From assembly GCF_000715075.1 (NCBI RefSeq), contig NC_134090.1, forward strand, positions 46,445,792 to 46,509,791: a DNA stretch of 64,000 nt. The letters are read 5' to 3'. The DNA is from Nicotiana tabacum (Eukaryota > Streptophyta > Magnoliopsida > Solanales > Solanaceae). Every line of letters begins with the position of its first letter. Positions within the stretch are counted from its first letter, which is position 1. The notes under the pieces were generated by a model. That model was not told the origin of the DNA. It made no database searches and was given only the letters and a program-made list of their open reading frames with translations. A program made the position numbers and the translations under genes. Positions 46,083 through 58,441 of this stretch are shown piece after piece.

Positions 46083-47906
46083 TCAGGGGTTAGTCTTAGG
46101 AACTAAAACTAGATTGGGTCCCTTTCTAAAGGCAAAAGGTTGAATCAAATTCTTTTTAGCCCAACTTGGTAGCCTATTCTTCCTTTGAACAAATTCTTTG
46201 TTCTTTTGGCTTGCCTTTTCTTTTGCATTGCATTTACTTTTATAGTGACCTGTTTTACCACAGTGAGTACAAATCTTATTTTTAGGAAGTGTAAGGTACT
46301 TGCTTTTGGGATCCCATTTAGGTGGCAGATTCCCAAAGCCATGTCCTCTTCTATTGCTACTATGATGTTCCTGTAGCCATGAAAATGCATCGGAGGACCT
46401 GTTCCATTTACAAGTTCTATTTAGTTCATGCTTGACCTTGCTTAGATCCTCCTTCAAAATTCTTACCCGCTCCTCCTTCTTATACAACTCTTTTTTTAGT
46501 TTACCTACATTTTCTTCTAGAGTGAGTTGTGTGCAATTACCTGTCTTCTTACTTATTCCTAATTTCAGTTTTAGGTTTTCATATCTAAATTCTAGGACAT
46601 TTGATTCAAGTGCATGAAGATGGTTCTTTAAAGCAGTATTTTCACTTACAATCTCACTAACCCTAAGTTCCAGGTTCCTACACTTTGCTTTCAAAATCAC
46701 ACATTCCTTAGACAGCTGTTCCTTTTCATTGTTTTACATCCTCAGATTCATTACTTAAATCTAGAAGTAATTCAGATACCCTTTCGTTAGACAAAAATTT
46801 AATCTTGTCTTTGAGATGAATTACACTTACCTCAGATTCCTCATCAGATTCTCCAATGGCCATAAGTGCTTGTTCATCTCCATCTTCATTATCTGAGCTT
46901 TCTCCCCAAGCAGCAAACCATAAGCTTTCTTGATCCTTTGTTCTTCTTGGATTGAACCTGTTCTTTCTTCCTATTTCTTCGTTCAGCTCTTTCCTTCTTC
47001 CATTCAATTTTCTATTGAGGGCAGTTTTTGATGTGGTGATCAGTCTTCCCACACTTGTAGCAACCCTCAATTGTCTGTTTTTCAGGAACCCTTGGTTTGC
47101 TGTAGCTTCCACTTCTTGAAGGACCCTTTCCTCTCATTAGGTACTTCTTGAAGTCCTTTGTGATCATAGCCATTTCATTATCTTCAAGTTCATAACCTTC
47201 AGTGATTCTGAGTGCCAGACTCCTTTCCTTCTTGGGTACATCCATCTTCATGGTTTGCCTTCTAAATTCATAAGTAGTGAGATTTCCAATTAACACATCC
47301 AACTTAAGAGTGGCAATGTTCTTTGATTCTTGAATGGTAATGATTTTGCTCTCCCAAGTGACTGGCAGAACCTTTGTCAAAATCTTCTCAACTCTGTCTT
47401 TTTAGAAATGATTCTTCCAAGATACTTAAGTTCATTTGTCAGTGTAGTGAACCTAATATACATATCTTGGATGGTTTCCCCTTCCTTCAAGGTAAAATTC
47501 TCATATTGAGAATATATTAGTGTTCCTCTGGACCCTTTAACTTGAGGTGTTCCTTAATGAGCCACTTACAAAGTATCCCAAATTTCTTAGCAGTGGTATA
47601 ACTTTGAATTCTACTGTACTCATCTGGACCAAGTATAAACACAAGTCATTTCTTGGCCTTAGCATTCTTCTCCCATTTCGTCAAGTCCTCAACATTGCAG
47701 TCAGCTCTTGTTTTGGGCACATCTATTCCTTCAGCATTTTTCTTCATGGTAGCCAGGGGACCATCAGTGACAATATCCCATAGCTCATAGTCCTCTCCTA
47801 TGATGTAGTCTCTCATTCTGTTTTTTCACCAGGAGTAGTACTAGCCATTGAAGAGTGGTGGCCTAGTAGTGGATTGTCCTTCCCAATTTTCAGGTGGTGC
47901 ACTCAT
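46083..47906 (-). pseudogene. Copia gag, broken
   Basis: The chosen start is the ATG at 47906 (MSAPPENWEGQSTTRPPLFNG), 40 or so bases inside the primer site; the Gln expected next is TAG. Then come YYSWW, RMRDYIIGEDYELWDIV and WEKNAKAKK in the first third, and a KIITIQESKN helix. The first zinc knuckle, CYKCGKTDHHIKNC, is at about 47030. An acidic stretch, a long coiled-coil (46400-46750, LKKELYKKEERVRILKEDLSKV) and the second knuckle, CTHCGKTGHYKSKC (about 46260), follow. Both knuckles keep the CX2CX4HX4C spacing. Several frame breaks lie at 46710-47020 and 47380-47850. Confidence 0.87.
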
Positions 47907-47948
47907 CTTGATCTTCTCCTAAGGTGTTAGCCTCTTTAAGGATAACCA

Positions 47949-47960
47949 GCTCTGATACCA
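47949..47960 (-). other. Primer-binding site, initiator tRNA-Met (copia)
   Basis: On minus the sequence is TGGTATCAGAGC, directly next to the 5' LTR. Confidence 0.9.
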
Positions 47961-48883
47961 ATTTATATTTTATACTTTAATACCACACAAGAGGGAGATG
48001 GGTAATTTGTGTGGTGTCTAATTTTTTGCTTAAACTAATTATGGAAGGACCTGGTTTTCTCTGTGTTCCTTAACCTATTATTGCTAAAAAAGTAAATATG
48101 GAAAGTAAAGAACATAAGTATTTTACATAGAAAACACCTGGCTCAAAAGGTGAAAAAATCATGATATACTTCTCAGTAGGATTTTTCAAAACTCTCCACT
48201 GAATCACTGAGCCAAAAACTGCATTTATAAAGCACTTTTGTAAACCTAGGATTAATTCTAATCCCATTGTGGCAAATAACCTTTAACTGTTGCGACAACT
48301 TCAAGTTAATTCTAACTTGAATACTCTGAGTACCTATTACAATTGTCTCTAGATAAAGCTGAAAGGTACAATATGAAAACACCTACTATAATTGAACTAG
48401 AATAAAAACAGACTCTTAGAACTAGTTCTTCTATCTGGTTCATGTAGCTTCAGGCTTGCACACTTGAATCACACACACACTGCTTGCAAAATGCCTTGCT
48501 ATTTTGCTCTCAATTCATGTTTAACTTCTGCTTTTGTGCATCCCTGTAAAATGAAAACATCCTGCAATATATAGAGTTAGTAGATTAAGAAATAACTAGA
48601 GTTCTAATGCTACTCTTCCTTGGTGAAAGAGTTCTAGTTGATCTCAACTTCTAACTCCTTCCTTATCTTGGATATCGTTCTTTTTGATTAAGGAATCCTT
48701 CTCCTTATCACTAATGCAACATTTTCATTCAGGAGATATCAATTATACCAAGTGAAGCTTATCTCCTTGACGTGCATCCCACATGCTCGAATCTGCCCCT
48801 GTCTATGCACACAAGGGATGGACCTGGTTCATGCATGAGCTTCTTTTGTCAATCTTCAAAACAAACCTTCACTTGGGCCAACA
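47961..48883 (-). repeat. 5' LTR of the copia element
   Basis: On minus it starts TGTTGGCCCAAGTGAAGG (48883) and runs to about 47961. A TATA-like TCTATATATTG is on minus near 48570. There is no second copy in the window. It has no coding content. Confidence 0.8.
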
Positions 48884-49562
48884 AACTCTTTGCGTACAAC
48901 TGTATACCCTGTTAAGTGTATCTATATACTATACTGGTATCATATGTTAGTTGGAACTTTTTTTGATTGTATTAGCTATATTTAATTGGTACACTATTTG
49001 ATTTTTCTTTAGTAATAGTAGAATAGTACAATATCTTGAATTTTTTAAATTTCCTTTATGTATATGTATTATGTAATCATTTTACTTTTTTCTTTATGCG
49101 TTTATTTTATATAATAATATTATAGTACAATATCTTGAAATATATTATTATATTAATATGTGGTACACTATTTTTTGATTTTTCTCTTTATGCATGTGTA
49201 TTATGTAATAATAGTATAGTCATATAAAGTTGCTTGGAATTAATTAGTAGAAATATATACCCTATTGGTATAATTATGTCATATTGGTATCATATGGTAG
49301 TTGAAATATTTTTTGGTTGTTTTAGCTACATTTTAATGAATTCTATTCTGAAATGATTTATATGATCATATTTTGCTATGTTGCATTTTCTTGTACCTAC
49401 GGACATAGATTTTGTGTATTATGTAATAGTTTTTATAATTATATGCAGTTGTTGGAGCGACCCCGTGCAACTATACACCCTATTAGTATAGCTATACACT
49501 ATATTAGTATCATATGTTAGTTGAATCCTTTTTGGTTATATTAGCTGCATTTAATTGGTACA
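48884..49562. repeat. AT-rich spacer with a threefold diverged motif
   Basis: Three copies of a unit of about 90 bases, built around ATACCCTRTTAGTAT, CATATGTTAGTTG and TTAGCTRCATTTAATTGGTA, begin at about 48900, 49250 and 49465. No gene is present. It could be part of an unidentified element. Confidence 0.6.
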
Positions 49563-49754
49563 TGTAACGACCCGGCCAGTCGTTTTGAGAGTTATAGTTT
49601 GGACCCCTTATTAACTGCTTCCCCCGTATCTATTTATGTTATTGTGACTTGCCAGGAGTTTTCGTTTTGGTTTTTGGAGTAATTTGGGACACTTAATCCC
49701 TAAACGGAGGCTTAAGTCTTAGAGTTTGGACCGTAGTTAGAACTGTGTGAAGAC

Positions 49755-51894
49755 TGTCACACCTTCTTTTTACCCGAAAGGGGGATAAGAAGTTTTTCGA
49801 ATCTAAGTGACAATAATCGAAACAAGATTATTTATATTCAAATTCAGAGTCGCCACTTGGGATAATTTATGTTGTTCCAAGTCACCGGTTTAAAATCCTA
49901 AATCGAGGAAGTTTGACTCTGTTTTACAGTCCGCGAAACACAGAAATCCAGGGTAAGAAATTCTGTTAACCCAGGAGAAGGTGTTGAGGTACTCCCGATT
50001 TTCGTGATTTTAGCACGGTCGTTCAGCTATTAATATTTGGCATAATTATCTGATTTATTACATGTTTTAAACCTATTGTGCATTTTTAACTTTATAACCG
50101 CTTTTATTTATTTATGGAATTATTTTTGGAACAAGTCACAATGTTGTACACTTGTCGTTTTGGTACACATTGCAAACTGCGTCACATTAAATGCACCCGC
50201 GATTTACAACATGTTTATTTTATTACTATTAATCAAAGTTATGATCGGGTCACATGAAATGCACATCCGAATTTGGGTTTACATATCATGACCATGCCAC
50301 GGGAATCGTACCCATGGCCACGATGATTTATTAATCGCGCCTAAAACAAAACTACTATGTTCATGATTTTTTCTAAGTTTCGGATTATCATAAGGCCATG
50401 AATTCATGGAGTAAAGATTGTGAAAAGGGTGTAAAATTCCTACTTAAAATTTATTTACAAGGCCAATTTGTGAAAAAACTAACTTGTGAAAATTATTTAC
50501 AACTACCATGGGAAGACAATTAATATTGGTCTCAGAATATAGAGAACGTATGAAATCTTGATGATGGGATAATACCACAACTTTCTCCAAAGACAACAAT
50601 AATGTAAATGCAGCAGAGGGTGAACATTAATTTGCTGACAATACATATTATACTTTAAACATATGCTCTTATTTTCAATCTTTAAAGATTCAACAGTAAA
50701 ACCAACAAAAAGCAGTCAAAACAATTAATATTCATCTTGTAGATCATTAAATTGAAGCAAATAAAATAAACCAATCCAAACAACAGAACGAAATACAGAG
50801 AATCATATAAAACATTTCCGAAAAGAAATTAACCGAAAGCATATGTAGATAAAAATAGACTTTTTGTTATTGGATTCTAACCTTTTTGCTGCATACAAAG
50901 AAAGCTAACACCAAAGAAATAGTAATGTTCAAACGAGGTGTTAACTGGAACCCCGGACCGGCAACACAACCTTGAATGGAAAATGGAACTCGAATCGTCT
51001 GAAAATCCTAAGACGCGTCAACAACTGATGCCACGGAAGCTATTTCACTTGTGCTTGAAGAGAAAGTTGCATTGTTTTTCCTTTTGGTTTCACTTTTTGT
51101 TTTTGTCCTTTTTTTTTCCTTTCTTTGTTTTGATTGAATTTTTGTCTTTCTCTTCTGGTGTGGAGCTGATTTTGGTGAGAATATGAGAGCACCTTGGCCT
51201 CTCTTGAAAGAGAGTACGGTATTGTGGTCGAGAAATGAGGTGTGCCCGCCGTTTTTTACTTCTCTCTTTTTTGGGTGCTCCTAGGTTAGAGAAATTGGGT
51301 AGGGTTTCTATAATTTGGTATTTTATATGGAGGTGGGGAGGAATGATGGCCATCAGATTAGAAGGAAAATAGATGGCTAAAATTAAATCTTGCCTTTTAA
51401 GTGGAGAAGAGAATGAGCTAATGGGTTGGGAAGAATGAGCCTAAAAATGAGTTGTTTGAGCCCAAATTTTATTTTTTCTCCTTGAACAGGACTAAAAATA
51501 CTACACATTTACTAATTAATCCTACTTAAGTAAAATAACTATTAAAATAGAACTAACCGTTAAAACAAACCTATTTTTTGATATTTTTCAAATATCACAC
51601 TAAAAGATGAAAATGGAATTAGATTAAAATCATTGCAAAATTAAAATAATATACATGAAAATAAAGTCGAACTATTTTTGTATTTTTGAATTTTGTGTAA
51701 GGTAGATAAATTAAAAGTAACTAGATAAAATATTAATTAGCTAAATAAAAGAAAATATTTTTATAATTTTTATTTCGTGATAAAATAAAGTAAAAGAGTC
51801 AAAACTATTTAGAATAGCGATACTAAACCTAAACTAAATATTTACGCTAAAAATGTGTAAAATCTTAGGGAGGGTCAAAAATTACATGTCTACA
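49755..51894. mobile_element. Solo LTR of unrelated family nested in the gypsy LTR
   Basis: TGTCACACC to TGTCTACA, 2140 bases, is flanked by AAGAC (49750-49754) and AAGAT (51895-51899). It carries a block often seen in plant repeats (CAGAGTCGCCACTTGGGA, CAAGTCACCGGTTTAAAATCC) near its left end. There is no protein-coding frame: the open frames at 50938-51353 are low-complexity. Class and strand cannot be decided. Confidence 0.75.
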
Positions 51895-52406
51895 AAGATG
51901 ACTCCGGAAAGGAGTTCAGTTGATTTCGTTAGCTCCGTTGGCTGATTTTGGGATTAGAGGCGTGTCCGGATTGTATTTTGGAGGTCCGTAACTTATTTAG
52001 GCTTGAAATGGCGAAAGTCGAATTTTTGTAGTTTTGGACCGGTAGTGGAATTTTTTATAGCGGGGTCGGAATTCGATTCCGGAAGTTGGAGTAGGTTTGT
52101 AATGTTGATTATGACTTGTGTAAAGAATTTGGGGTCAATCAGACCAAATTTATAGGTTTCAGCATTAGTTGTGGAAATTTGAAGTTTCAAGTTCTTTAAG
52201 TTTGAATTGGAGGGTGATTTGTGATTTTTAGCATTGTTGGATGTGATTTAAGGGCTCAACTAAGTTTGTATGATGTTTTAAGATTGGTTGGTATGCTTGG
52301 TTGAGGTCCCAAGGGCTTCAGGTGTGTTTCTGATGCTCAACGGGGTCATTTTTGGACTTAGGAAAGAAGCAGATTTTTCTGGTATTTTGTTGCAGAGATT
52401 TCCTTC

Positions 52407-52746
52407 ATCGCGTTCACAAGAGAGGTCACGTGTTCGCGTAAGGCATCTAGGAGAGGTGGAAATTTTATGCTTCACGTTCGTGATGTTGGTCCCGCATTCG
52501 CGAAGCTCTGAGGTCATATGCCTACGCATTCGTGAAGAGGGTCCCGCTTTCGCGTAGAAGAGTTTGGCTGCTGGGTCCCCAGGTCCTTATGCCTATGCGT
52601 TCGCGATGTTGGTCCCGCATTCGTGTAGGGTTGAGTTGTGAGGCCTCCGCATTCACGACTAGTGTATCGCGTTCGCGATGTAGAATTTCTGGGCAAGAGT
52701 AATTTGCTCTTCGCGAACGCAAGGGTTGTTCCGCGTTCGCGAAGAA
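52407..52746. repeat. TCGCGTTCGCGAA palindromic cluster
   Basis: About 12 degenerate units, the counterpart of 43561-43900 with different unit losses. Confidence 0.75.
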
Positions 52747-53596
52747 GGGAACACTTGGGCAGAATTTAAAGTTCAAAAATGAGGGTTTTGAGTTCATATC
52801 ACAAAATTGAATTGGGAGCTCAGTAGAAGGCAAAATTTCGAGAGACTTTCAGAGGAAGTTATTGGTTAATGATTCCTAACTCCTTTATGGTTATATCCTA
52901 CTAATCTATGCTTGATTGCATCATTTAATATCAGATTTGGGGTGCAAAATTGGGAAAAATTTAGAAAAGTTCTTAGGCCAAATTTTGGGGTTTTGATCGA
53001 GATTTTGGTATCGAATTTGAGTAATTTTGGTACGAGTGAACTCGTGAGTGAATGGGCGTTCATAATTTGTGACTTTTACCCCATTCTGAGACGTGGGCCC
53101 GGGAAAGCTTTTTGAACGATTTTCTGATTTCTTGCCTTAGCTTTGATTTCATGAGCTAGATTAGTTTTTTGTCGTTATATTTATGTTACGTAATTGGTTT
53201 TGGATAGATTTGGGCCATTCAGAGTCAGATATTCGTGGAAAGAGCATTGTGACGGATTGATTTGAGCTTGGTTCAAGGTAAGTGACTTGCCTAACCTTGT
53301 GTGGGAAAACTCCCCTTAAGATTTGGTATTGTTTTGATATGTGAGCGCCGTGTATGTGAAGGGCTAGTTGTTGTAAAATTCTGTTTTCACTAAGTCATAA
53401 CCTGTTTCTCCTTATTTGAACTAAACTAGCATATGTAACAACCCCGTTTAGTTAGAATAGCATGCCTACGTATCTTAATTGCCTATCTGAACTCTATGCA
53501 ATATGTTTAGTAAAATTACCTGCTTTCCTTGACTTGAACTTAGTCTAAACTGTAGGTTTTCTTGCTGTAACTCTTATTTCTGTTGGTTAAGCTGCA

Positions 53597-53792
53597 TATT
53601 TACTTTGGGACTACGAAACGGTATTTTGGGAGATCCCCCTGTACTGTATATTTACTTTGGGACTACGGAACGGTATTCCGGAAGATTTCCCTATTCTGCA
53701 TAATTACTTTGGGACTACGGAACAGTATTTTGGGAGATCCCCTACACATTTACGTTTGGGACTAGGAGATGATATCTCGGGAGATCCCCCTA
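53597..53792 (+). repeat. Tandem block of about 49-base units
   Basis: Four units matching 44757-44952, with TACTTTGGGACTACGGAAC and GGGAGATCCCC cores. Confidence 0.85.
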
Positions 53793-54400
53793 TAGTTATC
53801 TCTGTTTCTGAGCTATTATCTTTCTATGATTCTATTCCTGTTAGATTTCTGTATTTATGTTTACTGCGATATTTCATTCTGTCTTATTTCATTATATTTA
53901 TACCAGTAGGGCCCTGACCTAATCTCGTTACTGCTCGACCAAGGTTAGGCTTGGAACTTGTGGTGTACTCATGCCCTTCCCTACACATGTTTTTCATGTG
54001 CAGATCTAGGTACCGCTTATCAGTCGCATTACCAGTGAGGCGAGACAGTTGTAGAGGCTTCAAGGTATATCTTCCTTGTCCACAGACCTCGGAGTCCCTA
54101 TCTACTCCTCCCCATGTCCAGCACTTGTATTTTTTTTGTTAGACTCTGGAGTATAGAAGCACTGATTTCTTTATGTAGCTTGTGACTTATGATATTCCAG
54201 GTTTTGGGAGAGTTTATGTACACTTCGAGAATGGTCATTGTATATGTCGAGCGTCATCTTATTTCTTATTAAAATTTACCTGTTAGTTGTTAGCTTTTAT
54301 GTTTTGGTTTCATTTTTCCACAAATGTTAGGCTTACCTAGTTTTAGAGACTAGGTATCGTCACGACGGTTCACGGAGGGAGAACTTGGGTTGTAATAAGT

Positions 54401-54413
54401 TGGTATTTGAGCT
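54401..54413 (+). other. Primer-binding site, initiator tRNA-Met (decayed)
   Basis: TGGTATTTGAGCT differs from TGGTATCAGAGCT at two bases and lies three bases after the LTR. Confidence 0.75.
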
Positions 54414-54599
54414 CTAGGTTCATAGGAGTTGTGAGTCACAAGCCGGTTTATTAGAGTCCCGCGGATCAGTATGGAGACGTTTGTACTTATCTTCGGGAGG
54501 CTATGGAACTGTTAGGAAAATTCCACTTCATTTGATATCTTGTCGTGCGATATTATTGACTTCAAAATTCTAAACTTTTGTCTTCTATTCTCTCACAGA

Positions 54600-55022
54600 T
54601 GGTGAGGACATGTGCAGTTCGGGATGACCAGGCACCCGTGCTCCCTGCTAGAGCCGCCTGAGGACGGGGCTGGGGTAGAGGTCGAGGATGCCCACGTGGT
54701 GCAGCCAGAGCACTCGAGTGAGCTGCTACAGAGGAGCCACCAGTAGCTCCAGTCGGAGCGCAGACACCTAAGGTGCCTACCACTACTACACCAGCTCCTC
54801 AGGAGGCCCTTGCACAGTTCCTGAGCATGTTTGGTAATCTAGCTCAAGCAGGGTTAATTCCCCTTGCTCCAGCCACATCTCAGGCCAGGGGAGGAGCACA
54901 GACTCCCGCCGCCCATACCCCAGAGCAGTAGGTTCAGGTTGAGCAGATTCCAGAGGTTTTACCAGTACCACCACAGCCCAAGCTCAGATCGAGTGTAGGG
55001 CAGCAATTTTAGAGGAGGAGCA
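54600..55022 (+). pseudogene. Gag N-terminus of the plus-strand gypsy element, truncated
   Basis: From ATG 54600 it reads MVRTCAVRDDQAPVLPARAA, then TGA, an Arg/Gly-rich stretch (GRGWGRGRGCPRGAA), EEPPVAPVGAQTP, and ALAQFLSMFGNLAQAGLIPLAP, typical of chromovirus gag starts. Stops at about 54660, 54720 and 54930 break it. At 55023 the ATH-2 LTR cuts it off; no continuation is visible in the window. Confidence 0.7.
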
Positions 55023-55956
55023 TGATCGAGGCCAACCCTGCACTACTATTGAGTAGCGAGAGAGGTCGAAGCTGCTTTTACCCGATGAGGTCAGGATCGA
55101 TTTCCACAGGGAGCTAGATATTGGAGTTGAGTGTCTATCTAAAGTGAAGTTGTGTATTTGTTCAAAATTACACTTCGAACATTTTGGGTTTTGATTTAAC
55201 TTCTAATTGTATAATACTATGATGCTAAATTATGCTAAATAAAGCTAAGATTAGACTATTGAAAATTGATCGAAAAGATAAAAGGCACTTGGGTAGTGAC
55301 TTTCTCCTAGGTGGTTAATTAATGGATTCTTGAGTCTAAGGCCAGATTGTCATATTTGGGGAGTATGATATAACCATTGCACGATTCTACTCACTCTACA
55401 CCTCTTGGTGGTTCAAATGATTTTGCCCTAATTGACTTTCTCAAGTCCAATTGGGTATGCAAATTTGGGCAAACAATTGAGGTTCAAGTCGGGTATTACT
55501 ATCTCTAGGTTTAACCCTTTAATTGGGGCTATCAATCTCTTGAGTATGCCACAATTCCTTGTTGGACCAATTTCAGAGACTTATGCTCTCTTTCTCAAGA
55601 AGAGCCAAAGTCAACTAAACAATAACTAGTGTTTGCAACCACAAATTCAACAATTAAATATGAAATTAGTCCAAATATCAAACACCCATAGTCAATCAAG
55701 CCCTAAAACACAAGACCCATCAATTACCCACACTAGGGTTGAGCCATAACCTTAGCTTATGGGTCTAGATACTCATAATTAGAGAAGAAAACAAGGCAAT
55801 AGATGAAGGAAAGCTCATAATAATTAATTGTTAAATTAAACTTGAAGATCAATGTTGAAATTAAGCTAAAATTACTCAAAATAGGTAAAAGAAATGAAGT
55901 CACGAGCGCAGCTCTGAGTACAAAACTATCTGATAACCTAAAAATGGAAAAAGAAT

Positions 55957-55967
55957 CTACTTATACT
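55957..55967 (-). promoter_or_regulatory. TATA-like box of the ATH-2 LTR
   Basis: On minus the sequence is AGTATAAGTAG, about 580 bases into the LTR. The GC-rich cluster begins about 40 bases upstream. Confidence 0.45.
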
Positions 55968-56006
55968 AGGCTGAAAATTTTGGACAAAAATGCCCCTGCG
56001 GGGCTT

Positions 56007-56341
56007 GTACGGACCGCACAAAATCGAGTGCGGCCGCACTAAGGCTCTAGGATTAAATAATCAGCTCTCTGAACTTAGGCAATGCGGACCATACAAAGTC
56101 GAGTGCAGCCGGGGTGGCTTCTAGTGCGGTCCGCACGAAATGGACCGCGAACCGCATTGGGATTTATCCTCCAAAATTCCACCTCTCTGAACCTTGGCTC
56201 TGCGGACCGCACGAAATCGAGTGCAGCCGCAGCAATGCGGATCGCACAAAACCCTTTCCAGCCGCATTGCCTTATGTCCTGAACAACAACCTCTCTGAAC
56301 TTCACTTTTACGGACCGCACAGAATGGTGTGCGGCCGCACT
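56007..56341. repeat. GC-rich hairpin motif cluster in the ATH-2 LTR
   Basis: About six copies of GCGGACCGCACAAAATCGAG followed by TGCGGCCGCA, the same unit as in the internal clusters of both Athila copies, here with GCGGCCGC as the second arm. Confidence 0.8.
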
Positions 56342-56539
56342 AGCCCTGTTTTGACTGAGCTTTCTCTTTTCTTGGTACTTGTGCAAGTTTCACTCCTTTT
56401 TGAGTTGGTTTTTGACACCTTGTTGATCAAACCTGCAGTCAAGCACAACTTGTGAGCCTTTTGGGACTCTTTTGTACACAGTTTTAATCAAAACTTAAGC
56501 AAGAAGGAGTGTAAAATGCATCATATTCCCTAGTTATCA

Positions 56540-56553
56540 ACTCCCCAAAACTT
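56540..56553 (-). other. Polypurine tract of ATH-2
   Basis: On minus the sequence is AAGTTTTGGGGAGT, directly before the LTR. Confidence 0.8.
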
Positions 56554-58441
56554 AAGCTTTTACTTGTCCTCAAGCAAACAAAATAAGACCCACCCCTTAA
56601 GAGAAAATCCAAGAAAATTCAGCTGTCCTAAAGTGACCTCATCTAGCATCAATTGGGACTAACAATTGCCCTCAATACAATCAATCATTAACAATATTCA
56701 CTCTTTTAAACACCATGGATTTAGTGCAACACAAGAGCATCAAGAGTTAACTCAACACATCAAAGAAACTCTTTATATTACTTTGGTCATTGTGGAACCC
56801 AAACTCACACATCCTCAACTCTACCTAAGCAAACCTCACTTTTAGGGTAGTGGCACTCAAAACGAGGTTAATGGAAATACACTCATCTCTCTCAAAAAAA
56901 AGTCACAAGTCCGGCTCTAAGTACCATATGCTTGCCCCTTATATGAGTCACCACTAATGTAAGCTTCATTCAACTCAAGATCATATAGGCTTTTTGTGGA
57001 GACATAATGAAGGCTTATGGTTTAGGGTAGGAAATGTTTGGTCTAAGTAGGTTCCATCTTCCCCTAAGCACTTCTTTTGCTTCATTTTGGCACACATTCA
57101 CTTGACTTTTTAAGTCATTTCACTTCTTTCTAAGGGGTTAGAGAGACACACTGTCACTCTTTCTTGTTCATTTCAAATCTTTTCTCCTTTCTCAACTTTC
57201 CACACCTTTCATGCTTTGCTTTTCTTGAATCCCTTTTATTCATTTCTACATTGAACATTCTTTTTGTCATTTTGCTTTTCTTTCTTTTTCATTGCCTTTT
57301 ATTTTCTTCATTTTGTGCCTTTTTACCATTTTGTTGCAATCCTCGTCTCCCCCCCCCAAACCTATACTTTTTCCATGTGCTAAGGAAAGATCGGGTGCCA
57401 AGAGATGGTATCTTTTAGAACGGGTAAAGGCTTGTATTATGGTTCTTGAAGGAAAAAGGTCTAAGGCTCAAAAGGGTTCACTAGGGATTTTATCATTAGT
57501 AGGATATGGAAGTGTTCAAGCTATCATTTGGATCAAGGAGAGCCTATAATCATGTCTCAAGTCAAATTTCACTTAGGATTTTGCCTAGACAAACATTCAG
57601 GGCAAGTTCTAGACCAATGGCTCGGGACTTAGACTTGCAATGCAATTTCTCACCATACAAGCTATGGGATCGCTAAAGACATAGAGTCGGGGGCCCACAA
57701 AGATCTCAGATAAGATTTGAGCATACAATGGTCCCGAAAAAGCATTTGATAATGATATGACTTTCACCATCCTATACGCAACAATTTGTTTTTGACCATG
57801 AGATCAAAGGCAAATGTGCTAGGCCCAAGTGAAGCTTTGCTTGAGGCACCCTTACCACTAACTAGACTCAAACCCTTAAGAAGGTTGTCACATCATCCAT
57901 CATTGGGAAGATCCACCCGGTTTACACAAATTCCACCTTTGGAAAGAACCGTGGCATTAAGAAAACCAAAGGCTTATTGCAAAAATCCAAAACCAGAAGC
58001 TATGAACATAAATAAGAAGCTAAGAAAGAAAAATTGTGAAAAGTAAAATGAATATATACAAGATGGGGGTTTAATCGAATATACAATAAGGGATATGAAT
58101 ATATACAATGTAACATAACTTTTATATACAGACCCAAGGTAAAAAAAAAGTACGGAAAATGTAATGAAATGCGGAAATTATATACATACCAAAGATGAAA
58201 AAGAAAAGAAAGAAATAAAAATCTGTCATATATATACAGTCATCCAAATCAATCAAAGTAGGGCCTACCCCCTCAAATGAAAGTTGGCATTGTCCTCAAT
58301 GCCAACTAAGCAAAATAAGCACCAAAAATAAAGAAAAAAGGATACAAAAACTCCTTATGGGCCATCCATCTGCATGTGGTCCTCTGTCTGGGTCCCCGGG
58401 TCCTCAATATGCTCGGGAACCTGAGACTGGCTCCCTGTGAC
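56554..58441 (-). other. 3' noncoding region of ATH-2
   Basis: There is no credible gene over 1.9 kb. Pyrimidine-rich and purine-rich tracts alternate (57160-57350 is strongly T/C-rich on plus, with a run of nine C). The part from 57999 on matches the left edge of the window. Confidence 0.6.

Larger units (their letters stand above)
37826..48883 (-). mobile_element. Ty1/copia element (SIRE-like), split by nested solo LTRs
   Basis: Read on minus, the order is 5' LTR (about 47961-48883), initiator tRNA-Met primer site, gag, protease and pre-integrase (to 45576), a 5.08-kb insertion, then integrase, RT and RNase H ending at 37826. The order integrase before RT defines copia. A long gag with two zinc knuckles and the RT style suggest the SIRE/Maximus group. 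The 3' LTR is gone. Confidence 0.88.
49563..54397 (+). mobile_element. Plus-strand gypsy 5' LTR, split by another LTR
   Basis: It starts TGTAACGACCCGGCCAGTCG. Its body is 49563-49754 plus 51900-54397, and it ends about 54397 (GGGTTGTAATA, decayed from GTCGTGACA). It is the same family as the outer solo LTR at 40497, with a TCGCGTTCGCGAA cluster (52407-52746) and the tandem block (53597-53792). A primer site and gag follow, so this is a 5' LTR rather than a solo one. Confidence 0.83.
55023..56539 (-). repeat. 3' LTR of ATH-2, complete
   Basis: It runs TGATCGAGGCC to TAGTTATCA on plus, 1517 bases, with terminal TGAT/ATCA inverted ends. On minus a TATA-like AGTATAAGTAG is near 55957-55967, and upstream of it lies the hairpin motif cluster (56007-56341). 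No gene is present. Confidence 0.9.

Noticed and set aside
50938..51353. Overlapping 82- and 87-codon frames in the nested solo LTR
   Set aside because: Both read through homopolymer-rich DNA on opposite strands and contain no domain.
54562..54783. 73-codon minus frame rich in Ala, Pro, Gly
   Set aside because: It is the antisense of the plus-strand gag N-terminus beginning at 54600.
57164..57420. Phe/Leu-rich frame in the ATH-2 3' region
   Set aside because: Pyrimidine-rich DNA translated on plus; no counterpart and no motif.
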